Below are positions 1 through 5,167 of a stretch of DNA of 5,167 bases, one piece after another; within the stretch, counting starts at the first letter, position 1; each line of letters starts with the position of its first letter. The notes below the pieces were generated by a model that was given only the letters and a program-made list of their open reading frames with translations, ran no database searches and was not told where the DNA came from. Location: NCBI GenBank assembly GCA_015492195.1, contig WGFP01000083.1, positions 1 to 5,167 on the forward strand, written 5' to 3'. This stretch comes from Acidiferrobacterales bacterium. GTDB lineage: Bacteria; Pseudomonadota; Gammaproteobacteria; Acidiferrobacterales; Sulfurifustaceae. A program made the position numbers and the translations under genes.

Positions 1-619
1 CCGGGTTGCCGAACATCACGCCGATCTTCATGCGGATCTGGTTGATAAAAATCACCAGGGTGTTGGAGCGTTTGATGTTGGCGGTCAGCTTTCTGAGCGC
101 CTGGGACATGAGGCGGGCATGGAGCCCCATGTGGGAATCACCCATTTCCCCCTCGATCTCGGCCTTGGGCGTCAACGCCGCCACCGAGTCGATCACCACC
201 ACGTCCACCGCGCCGGAGCGTACCAGCATGTCGGTGATCTCCAGGGCCTGCTCGCCGGAGTCCGGCTGGGACACCAGCAGGTCGTCGATATTCACGCCGA
301 GTTTCCCGGCGTACAACGGATCAAGGGCGTGTTCGGCGTCAATAAAGGCCACCGCCCCGCCGAGCTTCTGCGCCTCGGCCGCAACCTGCAATGCCAGCGT
401 GGTTTTCCCCGACGATTCCGGACCGTATATTTCCACCACCCGGCCGCGCGGCAGCCCGCCGATGCCCAGCGCGATATCCAGCCCCAACGACCCGGTGGGG
501 ATGGCCTCAATCTGTTCCGCCGTCCCGGCATCACCCAGGCGCATGACCGAGCCCTTGCCGAACTGCTTTTCAATCTGCCCAAGGGCGACATGAAGCGCCT
601 TGACTCTATTGGTTTCCAT
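1..619 (-). CDS. recA: RecA recombinase, N-terminal 206 residues (3' end outside the window)
   Basis: RecA is the cytoplasmic ATP-dependent recombinase that forms filaments on single-stranded DNA, pairs homologous strands and triggers LexA self-cleavage in the SOS response. Seen here: an N-terminal segment beginning METNRVKALHVALGQIEKQF, the Walker A motif GPESSGKTT at residues 66-74 with K72, the catalytic E96 in FIDAEHALDP, the Walker B strand VVVVDS ending at D144-S145, loop L1 EGEMGDSHMG at 156-165, and the start of loop L2 after the allosteric Q194. All fall at E. coli RecA numbering. The frame runs off the left edge at residue 206; the family is usually about 340-355 residues, so the rest of the core and the C-terminal domain are missing only because the window ends. 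The start is fixed by an AGGAG Shine-Dalgarno core 7 bases upstream. ispG lies divergently on the other side of a 385-bp gap. The identification is secure. Confidence 0.98.
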   Translation of the reverse strand, partial: METNRVKALHVALGQIEKQFGKGSVMRLGDAGTAEQIEAIPTGSLGLDIALGIGGLPRGRVVEIYGPESSGKTTLALQVAAEAQKLGGAVAFIDAEHALDPLYAGKLGVNIDDLLVSQPDSGEQALEITDMLVRSGAVDVVVIDSVAALTPKAEIEGEMGDSHMGLHARLMSQALRKLTANIKRSNTLVIFINQIRMKIGVMFGNP

Positions 620-624
620 CTATG

Positions 625-631
625 CTCTCCT
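625..631 (-). promoter_or_regulatory. recA ribosome binding site
   Basis: Read on the minus strand this is AGGAGAG. Its AGGAG core (627-631) ends 7 bases before the ATG at 619. It is the strongest Shine-Dalgarno sequence in the window and it decides the recA start. Confidence 0.85.
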
Positions 632-653
632 GCGGTGGTCTGGTAATGAACAA

Positions 654-674
654 GCCCCTTTGTCGAATGGGGGC
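654..674 (-). other. small GC-rich hairpin in the recA leader
   Basis: GCCCC at 654-658 and GGGGC at 670-674 are perfect complements separated by 11 bases. If recA transcription starts near 716, the hairpin lies in the untranslated leader, about 22 bases upstream of the Shine-Dalgarno sequence. No run of U follows it on the minus strand, so it does not look like a terminator. With only 5 base pairs it is a weak structural call. Confidence 0.3.
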
Positions 675-705
675 CCCTCCCTGGCTGCCATTATTTCACA
701 TCCGT

Positions 706-733
706 AACTGTCTGGCCTGATTATTCTACAGTT
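706..733. repeat. inverted repeat AACTGT-N16-ACAGTT over the recA promoter
   Basis: AACTGT at 706-711 and ACAGTT at 728-733 are perfect 6-base inverted arms separated by 16 bases. The repeat overlaps the candidate recA -10 box and the expected transcription start, the usual place for a repressor operator. The arms contain the CTGT and ACAG half-sites of the gammaproteobacterial LexA box, but that box has 8 bases between the half-sites and this one has 16. Either it is a non-standard operator or a chance pair of short arms. Confidence 0.35.
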
Positions 734-752
734 GCTTAAAAAACGTTGCCAG
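723..752 (-). promoter_or_regulatory. candidate sigma-70-type promoter of recA
   Basis: Read on the minus strand there is a -10 box TAGAAT (723-728, 5 of 6 consensus) and a -35-like CTGGCA (747-752, 4 of 6) with an 18-bp spacer. This predicts a start near 716 and a leader of roughly 95 bases. An alternative -10, AATAAT, lies a little closer to recA but has no good -35. The promoter is inferred from sequence pattern only. Confidence 0.4.
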
Positions 753-931
753 CGCCCGGCCGGACCATCATTCGCCGCCGACAAAATAGTCCGTCCAGTG
801 TCTATATGCCCGCCAAACCCCGCCTTTCTTTATGGGTGAAAAAACTCGTCCGGGGTGAATCTTTCTACCAGACGATAAATGCCGTTTTGGTCCCGGATGC
901 GATTTCACCTGCATGGGCCACCGTATGCAAA

Positions 932-961
932 CTGTCGAGGCGGCCAGCTTGAAGTTATAAT
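932..961 (+). promoter_or_regulatory. candidate ispG promoter
   Basis: A perfect -10 box TATAAT lies at 956-961, about 44 bases upstream of the chosen ispG start. The best -35 is weak: CTGTCG at 932-937 with an 18-bp spacer matches 3 of 6 positions. A weak -35 beside a perfect -10 would suit a factor-dependent promoter, but no activator site is recognisable. Predicted leader length is about 35-40 bases. Confidence 0.5.
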
Positions 962-1004
962 ACCCGAAAGCACCCACCAAATTTATTGCCTTGAGAAGTT
1001 TTAC

Positions 1005-2150
1005 ATGAAATTGCCGCGCAATCCGACGCGCGCCGTCCGTATCGGTTCCATCACCATCGGTGACGGTAACCCGATTGCGGTACAGAGTATGTGCGCCACA
1101 CACACGCAGGACATCGACGCCACGGTCAGCCAAGTCAACGACCTGGCGGCGGCCGGCGCGGACGTAATCCGCATCGCGGTGGACAACCGCAAAGACGCCG
1201 ATGCATTGGCGAAGATCCGGGAGCAAACATCCGCAACCCTGTCCGCGGATTTGCAGGAAAACTACCGGATGGCCGCCCCGGTTGCGCCGCACGTCGACAA
1301 AATCCGCTATAACCCGGGGCACTTGTATCACCATGAGCGCAGCAAACCGTGGCAGGACAAAGTCAGATTCATTGTCGACGCGGCGGGCGAAAACGACTGC
1401 GCCCTTCGCGTCGGCGTCAACTGCGGGTCGGTGGATCCCGCTAAAATCGGGAAATACGCGGCCGGCGATTCCATCGCGCCCATGCTTGAAAGCGCGCTCG
1501 AACACTGCGAGCTTCTCGACAAACTGGGATTTACGCGCTATTGCGTCTCCCTTAAGGACTCCGATCCCGCAAAGGTGGTCGAGGCCAACAAGCGCTTCGC
1601 CGAGGAACGGCCGGACGTGCCGCTTCATCTTGGCGTGACCGAAGCCGGATTGCCGCCCGATGGGGTGATCAAAACCCGCATTGCATTTGAGCAGCTCCTC
1701 AGTCGCGGCATCGGCGATACCATTCGCGTTTCCTTGACCCTGCCCAACGCCCGCAAGAGCGAGGAGATCCGGGAAGGGCGTCAGATATTGGCCGATATTG
1801 CGGCGGGTCGCGTGCGCAGCGTGGTTCATTACAACCCGGACTCGCTCAACATCATCAGTTGCCCGAGCTGTTCCCGCGTCGAGAATGAGGCCTTTATCGA
1901 GCTTGCTCGGGAAGTCAAGGAAATGACCCGCTACGCCGCCGATCATGCCCTCACCATTGCCGTCATGGGCTGTCGCGTCAACGGGCCGGGTGAGACAGAC
2001 GACGCCGACCTGGGACTCTGGTGCGGCCCCAAACATGTCAACCTTAAACGTCGTAGCGAGTCTTTGGGGGCGTATCGCTACGATGAAATCCTGCCGCGAT
2101 TAAAACAGGAATTGGATGCGCTCATCGCCCGGAAAACCGGCGTTCGATAA
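1005..2150 (+). CDS. ispG: 4-hydroxy-3-methylbut-2-en-1-yl diphosphate synthase (IspG/GcpE)
   Basis: IspG is the cytoplasmic [4Fe-4S] enzyme that reductively converts 2-C-methyl-D-erythritol 2,4-cyclodiphosphate to HMBPP, the next-to-last MEP step. The 381-residue product has a TIM-barrel part with IAVQSM (24-29), KIRYNPG (99-105), RVGVNCGS (135-142), SLKDSD (182-187) and HLGVTEAG (208-215). The C-terminal iron-sulfur part has ISCPSCSR (284-291) and MGCRVNGPGE (321-330), giving cluster ligands C286, C289, C323 and E330. The length fits the short, two-domain form (about 350-400), not the long form with an inserted middle domain. The frame is open back to 879, but I start at ATG 1005: the sequence MKLPRNPTRAVRIGS suits the family N-terminus, a weak GAGAAG lies upstream, and the TATAAT box would otherwise be inside the gene. 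Outside the motifs it differs strongly from E. coli IspG, for example DLQENYRMA (82-90), GHLYHHE (105-111) and the acidic stretch after NGPGE. It converges with dxs. Confidence 0.96.
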   Translation: MKLPRNPTRAVRIGSITIGDGNPIAVQSMCATHTQDIDATVSQVNDLAAAGADVIRIAVDNRKDADALAKIREQTSATLSADLQENYRMAAPVAPHVDKIRYNPGHLYHHERSKPWQDKVRFIVDAAGENDCALRVGVNCGSVDPAKIGKYAAGDSIAPMLESALEHCELLDKLGFTRYCVSLKDSDPAKVVEANKRFAEERPDVPLHLGVTEAGLPPDGVIKTRIAFEQLLSRGIGDTIRVSLTLPNARKSEEIREGRQILADIAAGRVRSVVHYNPDSLNIISCPSCSRVENEAFIELAREVKEMTRYAADHALTIAVMGCRVNGPGETDDADLGLWCGPKHVNLKRRSESLGAYRYDEILPRLKQELDALIARKTGVR

Positions 2151-2199
2151 AACCAATCAATCGTGGTTGCGTGCAAAAGAAACGAAGGGACAGGCGCGT
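2151..2199. other. ispG-dxs convergent gap
   Basis: The two genes end 49 bases apart, tail to tail. The only structure I see is AACCA (2151-2155) pairing with TGGTT (2164-2168) across an 8-base loop. It is only 5 base pairs, directly after the ispG stop, with no T-run on either strand. I therefore see no convincing intrinsic terminator here for either gene. Confidence 0.5.
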
Positions 2200-4137
2200 T
2201 TAATTCTTTACCGAGTGCAGAGAACGCGGCACGGCGGAGGTATTTTCCGTGTCGGCGGCGTCGCGCGAATGATAAACCGCGTACCACTTATGCAATGCCT
2301 GCTTGATCCCTTCGCGATCCAAACCGGCTTCTTTCAGCATCTCGTCACGGGTTCCATGCTCAATAAAGCGATCCGGCAGTCCCAAATTAACGACCGGGAC
2401 TTGAATGGCGTTGGCATTCAGGCATTGATTGACGGCGTCACCCGCACCGCCGGCGATCACGTTCTCTTCGATCGTAACCAATAGCTCATGGTCGGCCGCG
2501 ATGTCCAGAACCATCTCTTCATCCAGCGGCTTGACGAAACGCATGTTCACCACCGTGGCATCAAACTCCTCGGCAACATCCACGGCCGGCGCAACCATGG
2601 TGCCGAAAGCCAGTAGGGCGATTTTTTTCCCTCGTCGACGAAGCTCCGCCTTACCGATCGGCAGCGCGGTCATTTTCGCCTCAACCGGTACGCCGGGTCC
2701 CCTCCCGCGCGGGTAGCGCACGGCCGCCGGTTGATCCAGCTGGAAACCGGTGTACAGCATTTGGCGACATTCATTCTCATCCGCGGGCGCCATCACGACG
2801 GTATTCGGCAGGCAGCGCAAATAGGTAAAGTCATAGCTCCCGGCATGCGTCGGCCCGTCCGGCCCGACCACCCCCGCACGATCCAGCGCAAACAAAACCG
2901 GCAGCTTCTGGATCACCACGTCGTGAATGACCTGATCATAGGCCCGTTGCAGAAAGGTTGAATAAACGGCGATCACCGGCTTGAGTCCGTCACACGCCAG
3001 GCCCGCCGCGAAGGTGACGCTGTGCTGCTCGGCGATGCCGACGTCGAAATAACGCTCGGGATATTGTTCGGAAAACTTGACGAGCCCGGACCCTTCGCAC
3101 ATGGCCGGGGTAATGCCGATCAACCGCTCGTCGAGCGCCGCCATGTCACACAACCAATCCCCAAACACCTGGGTATAGGTGGGGCCGGACTTGGACTTGG
3201 AAGGGGCGACACCGACCTTTGGATTAAACGGCGACACGCCATGATATTTCACCGGATCCGCCTCGGCCGGAGCGTACCCCTTGCCTTTACGGGTCACCAC
3301 GTGGAGCAGACGCGGGCCCTTGATGGCGCGCAGGTTTGTCAGGACCTTGACCAGTGTAGGAAGATCATGACCGCTGATGGGTCCGATGTAGTTAAACCCC
3401 AGCTCTTCAAAAAAGGTGCCGGGAATCACCATTCCCTTGACGTGTTTCTCGGCCCGTTGCGCCAACTCCCACATAGGGGGAATCTTTCTGAGAACCTTTT
3501 TTCCGCCTTCCCGGACCGAGGCATAAAACTTGCCGGAAAGGATCTTGGCAAGATACTTTGAAAGTGCACCCACATTGGGTGAGATGGACATGTCGTTGTC
3601 ATTCAAAACCACCAACATGTCGGTTTCAAGGCTTCCGGCGTGATTCAGCGCCTCATAGGCAAGTCCCGCCGTCATGCCGCCGTCGCCGATTATCGCGACG
3701 ACCTGGCGGTCGCTTCCCTCCCGCGCGGCGGCGACCGCCATACCGAGTGCCGCGCTGATGGAGGTGCTGGAATGCCCCGCCCCGAATGCGTCGTAAGGGC
3801 TTTCCGTGCGACGGAGGAAAGCGGACAAGCCGCCTTTCCGGCGGATGGTCGTAATCCGATCACGGCGACCGGTAAGAATTTTGTGGGGGTAACACTGATG
3901 CCCCACGTCCCACACCAAGCGGTCATCCGGCGTGTTGAACACATAATGAAGCGCAATGGTCAGTTCCACGGCGCCAAGGCCGGCGGCAAAATGTCCGCCG
4001 CATCCGGATACCGAGTGAATGAGAAAATCGCGCAGCTCATCCGCCAAGGATTCGAGCTGGGATTCCGGAAGTTTGCGCAGGTCTTCCGGCGAGTTGACCG
4101 TATCCAGAATGGGATACGCTTTGCTTCCCGTCATCAT
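2200..4137 (-). CDS. dxs: 1-deoxy-D-xylulose-5-phosphate synthase (Dxs)
   Basis: Dxs condenses pyruvate and D-glyceraldehyde 3-phosphate, with thiamine diphosphate and Mg2+, to make 1-deoxy-D-xylulose 5-phosphate. This is the first and usually flux-controlling MEP step, and also feeds thiamine and pyridoxal synthesis. The 645-residue product has the transketolase-like order: H49 in GGHFAAGLG; WDVGHQ with H80; GHSSTS at 121-126; the cofactor motif GDGGMTAG (151-158, D152) through LNDND (N181); the pyrimidine-domain catalytic E370 in VGIAEQH; Y392 and R398 in VYSTFLQRAYDQ; D427 and H431 in GPDGPTHAG; and a C-terminal domain with MRFVKPLDE and VTIEENV. These positions equal E. coli numbering. 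The normal end, around KWYA (617-620), is followed by a 25-residue polar tail with no recognisable domain. Tandem ATGs occur at 4137 and 4134; TGAGG lies 4 and 7 bases before them, so 4134 has the better spacing, while 4137 keeps the E. coli numbering. It is divergent from ispH. Confidence 0.97.
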   Translation of the reverse strand: MMTGSKAYPILDTVNSPEDLRKLPESQLESLADELRDFLIHSVSGCGGHFAAGLGAVELTIALHYVFNTPDDRLVWDVGHQCYPHKILTGRRDRITTIRRKGGLSAFLRRTESPYDAFGAGHSSTSISAALGMAVAAAREGSDRQVVAIIGDGGMTAGLAYEALNHAGSLETDMLVVLNDNDMSISPNVGALSKYLAKILSGKFYASVREGGKKVLRKIPPMWELAQRAEKHVKGMVIPGTFFEELGFNYIGPISGHDLPTLVKVLTNLRAIKGPRLLHVVTRKGKGYAPAEADPVKYHGVSPFNPKVGVAPSKSKSGPTYTQVFGDWLCDMAALDERLIGITPAMCEGSGLVKFSEQYPERYFDVGIAEQHSVTFAAGLACDGLKPVIAVYSTFLQRAYDQVIHDVVIQKLPVLFALDRAGVVGPDGPTHAGSYDFTYLRCLPNTVVMAPADENECRQMLYTGFQLDQPAAVRYPRGRGPGVPVEAKMTALPIGKAELRRRGKKIALLAFGTMVAPAVDVAEEFDATVVNMRFVKPLDEEMVLDIAADHELLVTIEENVIAGGAGDAVNQCLNANAIQVPVVNLGLPDRFIEHGTRDEMLKEAGLDREGIKQALHKWYAVYHSRDAADTENTSAVPRSLHSVKN

Positions 4138-4141
4138 GCGG

Positions 4142-4146
4142 CCTCA
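4142..4146 (-). promoter_or_regulatory. dxs ribosome binding site
   Basis: Read on the minus strand this is TGAGG. It ends 4 bases before the first ATG (4137) and 7 bases before the second (4134), so it leaves open which of the two tandem ATGs is used and slightly favours the second. Confidence 0.5.
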
Positions 4147-4285
4147 GGGCGAGGTAAAGGTATAACGGGAAAAAATACTGACAGATAAAACATGATGCCC
4201 GATGACAATTATCCTATCCGTTGTATCACATGGTTACTGCCACGTTTCCTTCCACCCCGTTCCTTGGCGTTATCGTAAAATTTGA

Positions 4286-4307
4286 GGCAGCCTGCCCTTT
4301 TAAGGGC
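4286..4307. repeat. two overlapping short inverted repeats
   Basis: GGCAG (4286-4290) and CTGCC (4292-4296) are separated by one base. GCCCTT (4295-4300) and AAGGGC (4302-4307) flank a single base, so the loops are too tight for both arms to pair completely in RNA. GATTTT follows on the plus strand, which faintly resembles a terminator, but no plus-strand gene ends here. It may be a protein site or chance. Confidence 0.3.
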
Positions 4308-4345
4308 TGATTTTAGCACTGGAGTTCCGATCATTACTCATTTCA

Positions 4346-4373
4346 TTGTATATTAGCTGGTGCTAATATACAA
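4346..4373. repeat. perfect palindrome with 12-bp arms, operator candidate
   Basis: Left arm TTGTATATTAGC (4346-4357), spacer TGGT (4358-4361), right arm GCTAATATACAA (4362-4373). All 12 pairs match. The arms are AT-rich and symmetric, as in the operators of dimeric helix-turn-helix regulators, and the site sits between the divergent dxs and ispH genes. It is about 57 bases upstream of the predicted ispH start, and just downstream of a perfect minus-strand TATAAT (4387-4392) that could serve dxs. There is no adjacent T-run, so it is not an obvious terminator. I cannot assign it to a known regulator. Confidence 0.6.
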
Positions 4374-4395
4374 AGAAGCAAGCGGCATTATACAT

Positions 4396-4423
4396 TTGAT
4401 CGGGCGGACGGTTACATTATAGT
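4396..4423 (+). promoter_or_regulatory. candidate ispH promoter
   Basis: TTGATC (4396-4401, 4 of 6 consensus) is followed after 16 bp by TATAGT (4418-4423, 5 of 6). The predicted start near 4430 gives a leader of about 105 bases before ispH. This is a pattern match only; other AT-rich words nearby could also act. Confidence 0.45.
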
Positions 4424-4426
4424 GTG

Positions 4427-4537
4427 ATGAGTAACAAACAAATGCCGTCAGGTTTACATCACACCCGTAAACGTGGGTTCCCCCATCACCTCGAAAAGGC
4501 GGGGATCCACAGTAACAACTCTATAGGCACTGAATGA
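4427..4537 (+). other. small open frame overlapping the ispH start (leader-peptide candidate)
   Basis: From ATG 4427 a frame of 36 codons runs to TGA at 4535-4537. The stop shares one base with the ATG at 4537 and overlaps the ATG at 4534, the stop-start layout of translationally coupled genes. The peptide begins MSNKQMPSGLHHTRKR and is basic, with five histidines including two HH pairs. There is no hydrophobic segment and no family I recognise. Against it: no Shine-Dalgarno sequence precedes ATG 4427 or the internal ATG 4442, and the predicted transcription start near 4430 would exclude the first ATG, leaving a 31-codon version from 4442. The overlap may be chance. Confidence 0.2.
4473..4510 (+). 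promoter_or_regulatory. ispH leader hairpin
   Basis: GTGGGT (4473-4478) pairs with ATCCAC (4505-4510), including one G-U pair, and after a bulged T4479, CCCC (4480-4483) pairs with GGGG (4501-4504). That gives 10 pairs around a 17-base loop, which could itself close CCT/AGG (4489-4491 with 4497-4499). The structure ends 23-26 bases before the ispH start and has no T-run after it, so it is not an intrinsic terminator. It could act on translation or RNA stability. A smaller competing stem, GTTTAC (4452-4457) with GTAAAC (4467-4472), lies just upstream. Confidence 0.45.
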
Positions 4538-5167
4538 TGGAAGCGGTACTCGCTCAACCTCGGGGATTTTGTGCGGGGGTCGTACGCGCCATTGATATCG
4601 TCGAACTGGCGCTCGATGTCCACGGAGCCCCTATCTACGTGTTTCATGAAATCGTCCACAACCGGCATGTTGTCGAAGACCTTCAAAACCGCGGGGCGAT
4701 TTTCGTAAAAAACCTTGCCGACGTGCCTGCCGGTGCCGTAACCATATTCAGCGCCCACGGCGTGTCCACGGCGATCGTGGAACAGGCGAAACAAAGGGGG
4801 CTCGAAATCATAGACGCGACCTGCCCGCTTGTCACCAAGGTGCACCTGCAAGCTCAGCGTTACAGCGATCACGGCCGTGAAGTCATCATCATCGGCCACG
4901 CGGGGCATGAGGAGGTCGTGGGCACAATGGGGTCGGTCAAAGGGCCCGTGCATGTTATATCAACGACCGATGATGTTGCGGCACTTAAAGTTAAAGATCC
5001 CGACAAATTGGCTTACGTGACTCAGACAACCCTGAGTGTCGACGACACCCGCGATGTCATCGCGACACTGAAACAGCGCTTCCCAACAATTCAAGGACCG
5101 GAACTCGAGGATATCTGTTATGCCACACAAAACCGCCAGAACGCAGTCCGTCAGTTGGCCAAGGAAG
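4537..5167 (+). CDS. ispH: 4-hydroxy-3-methylbut-2-enyl diphosphate reductase (IspH/LytB), first 210 residues (3' end outside the window)
   Basis: IspH is the cytoplasmic [4Fe-4S] enzyme that reduces HMBPP to isopentenyl and dimethylallyl diphosphate, the last MEP step. Seen here: PRGFCAGV with cluster ligand C12, HEIVHNRHVV with H41, FSAHGVS with H74, DATCPLVTKVH with C96, IGHAGHEEVVG with H124 and E126, the TQTTLSVDDT segment at 162-171, and DICYATQNRQ with the third ligand C194. The three cysteines and the substrate-binding histidines are therefore all present. The frame is cut by the right edge at residue 210 of a usual 310-320. The in-frame TGA at 4531-4533 rules out any longer N-terminus. 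Tandem ATGs lie at 4534 and 4537; I chose 4537 because it puts C12 at the E. coli position. The only Shine-Dalgarno-like word is a weak AGG at 4525-4527, so translation may depend on the leader or on the small upstream frame. Residue 16 is V where E. coli-type enzymes have D (GVDRAI). Confidence 0.97.
   Translation, partial: MEAVLAQPRGFCAGVVRAIDIVELALDVHGAPIYVFHEIVHNRHVVEDLQNRGAIFVKNLADVPAGAVTIFSAHGVSTAIVEQAKQRGLEIIDATCPLVTKVHLQAQRYSDHGREVIIIGHAGHEEVVGTMGSVKGPVHVISTTDDVAALKVKDPDKLAYVTQTTLSVDDTRDVIATLKQRFPTIQGPELEDICYATQNRQNAVRQLAKE

Larger units (their letters stand above)
620..1004. other. recA-ispG divergent intergenic region
   Basis: This stretch of 385 bases holds no gene I can support. 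On the recA side it contains the ribosome binding site, a leader with a small GC-rich hairpin (654-674), and a candidate promoter overlapped by an inverted repeat (706-733). On the ispG side it contains a perfect TATAAT box (956-961). The middle part, about 760-925, shows nothing I recognise: the short frames across it have no ribosome binding site and no protein-like composition. Confidence 0.7.
4138..4533. other. dxs-ispH divergent intergenic region
   Basis: This stretch of 396 bases is more AT-rich than the genes beside it and carries no gene family I recognise. It holds the dxs ribosome binding site, two short GC-rich inverted repeats (4286-4296 and 4295-4307), a perfect 12-bp-arm palindrome (4346-4373), a candidate ispH promoter (4396-4423), and an ispH leader with a hairpin (4473-4510) inside a small open frame (4427-4537). 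A perfect minus-strand TATAAT at 4387-4392 could serve dxs, which would put the palindrome just downstream of that start, but I find no good -35 for it. About 4150-4280 shows nothing clear beyond weak minus-strand promoter-like words. Confidence 0.7.

Noticed and set aside
6..646. Plus-strand open frames across recA
   Set aside because: They lie opposite a clear RecA reading frame and have no recognisable protein features.
761..793. Inverted repeat CGGAC / GTCCG in the recA-ispG gap
   Set aside because: The arms are only 5 bases and 23 bases apart, which is expected by chance in GC-rich DNA.
833..860. Two copies of GGTGAA about 22 bp apart upstream of ispG
   Set aside because: They are short, not extended by flanking identity and too far from the -10 box to read as a -35 or activator repeat.
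746..952. 68-codon plus-strand frame in the recA-ispG gap
   Set aside because: It has no ribosome binding site and no protein-like pattern, and lies upstream of the ispG promoter region.
879..1004. N-terminal extension of ispG by 42 codons
   Set aside because: The added residues do not look like IspG, and the extension contains the TATAAT box at 956-961. The family N-terminus begins at ATG 1005.
768..2036. Long minus-strand open frame of 422 codons across ispG
   Set aside because: It is the opposite-strand shadow of ispG, which has intact catalytic motifs on the plus strand; GC-rich codon use keeps the other strand open.
2151..2168. Hairpin after the ispG stop as an intrinsic terminator
   Set aside because: It is only 5 mostly weak pairs with no T-run on either strand.
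4313..4320. TTAGCACT, half of a CIRCE (HrcA) element
   Set aside because: CIRCE needs TTAGCACTC-N9-GAGTGCTAA; the second half is missing, and MEP genes are not typical HrcA targets.
4486..4953. 155-codon minus-strand frame over the start of ispH
   Set aside because: It is antisense to the well-supported IspH frame and shows no known motif.

Overview
This window looks like chromosomal DNA of a proteobacterium, most likely gammaproteobacterial or close to it. RecA and Dxs keep the residue numbering of the Escherichia coli proteins almost exactly (RecA K72, E96, D144, Q194; Dxs H49, D152, N181, E370, H431), and IspH has C12, H41, H74, C96, H124 and E126 at the E. coli positions. IspG is the outlier: it has all the catalytic motifs but a sequence body clearly unlike the E. 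coli enzyme. I see no mobile element, CRISPR array, tRNA or rRNA.

Layout, left to right: (1) the N-terminal 206 codons of recA on the minus strand, cut by the left edge; (2) a 385-bp divergent intergenic region with a recA leader, a candidate recA promoter overlapped by an unusual inverted repeat, and a candidate ispG promoter with a perfect -10 box; (3) ispG on the plus strand; (4) a 49-bp convergent gap without a convincing terminator; (5) dxs on the minus strand, complete; (6) a 396-bp divergent region with a perfect 12-bp-arm palindrome, a candidate ispH promoter, a small open frame whose stop overlaps the ispH start, and a strong leader hairpin; (7) the first 210 codons of ispH on the plus strand, cut by the right edge.

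Three of the genes belong to one pathway, the methylerythritol phosphate (MEP) route to isopentenyl and dimethylallyl diphosphate. Dxs makes the entry metabolite 1-deoxy-D-xylulose 5-phosphate from pyruvate and glyceraldehyde 3-phosphate. IspG and IspH are the two [4Fe-4S] reductive enzymes that finish the pathway. So the first step and the last two steps sit together, but on alternating strands and not as an operon. Joint control would have to act from the intergenic regions, and the dxs/ispH divergent region is the part of the window with most unexplained structure.

Nothing in the coding content is a new system. The observations worth following are regulatory: the 28-bp palindrome, the ispH leader (hairpin plus overlapping small frame), the atypical recA promoter repeat, and the divergent IspG.
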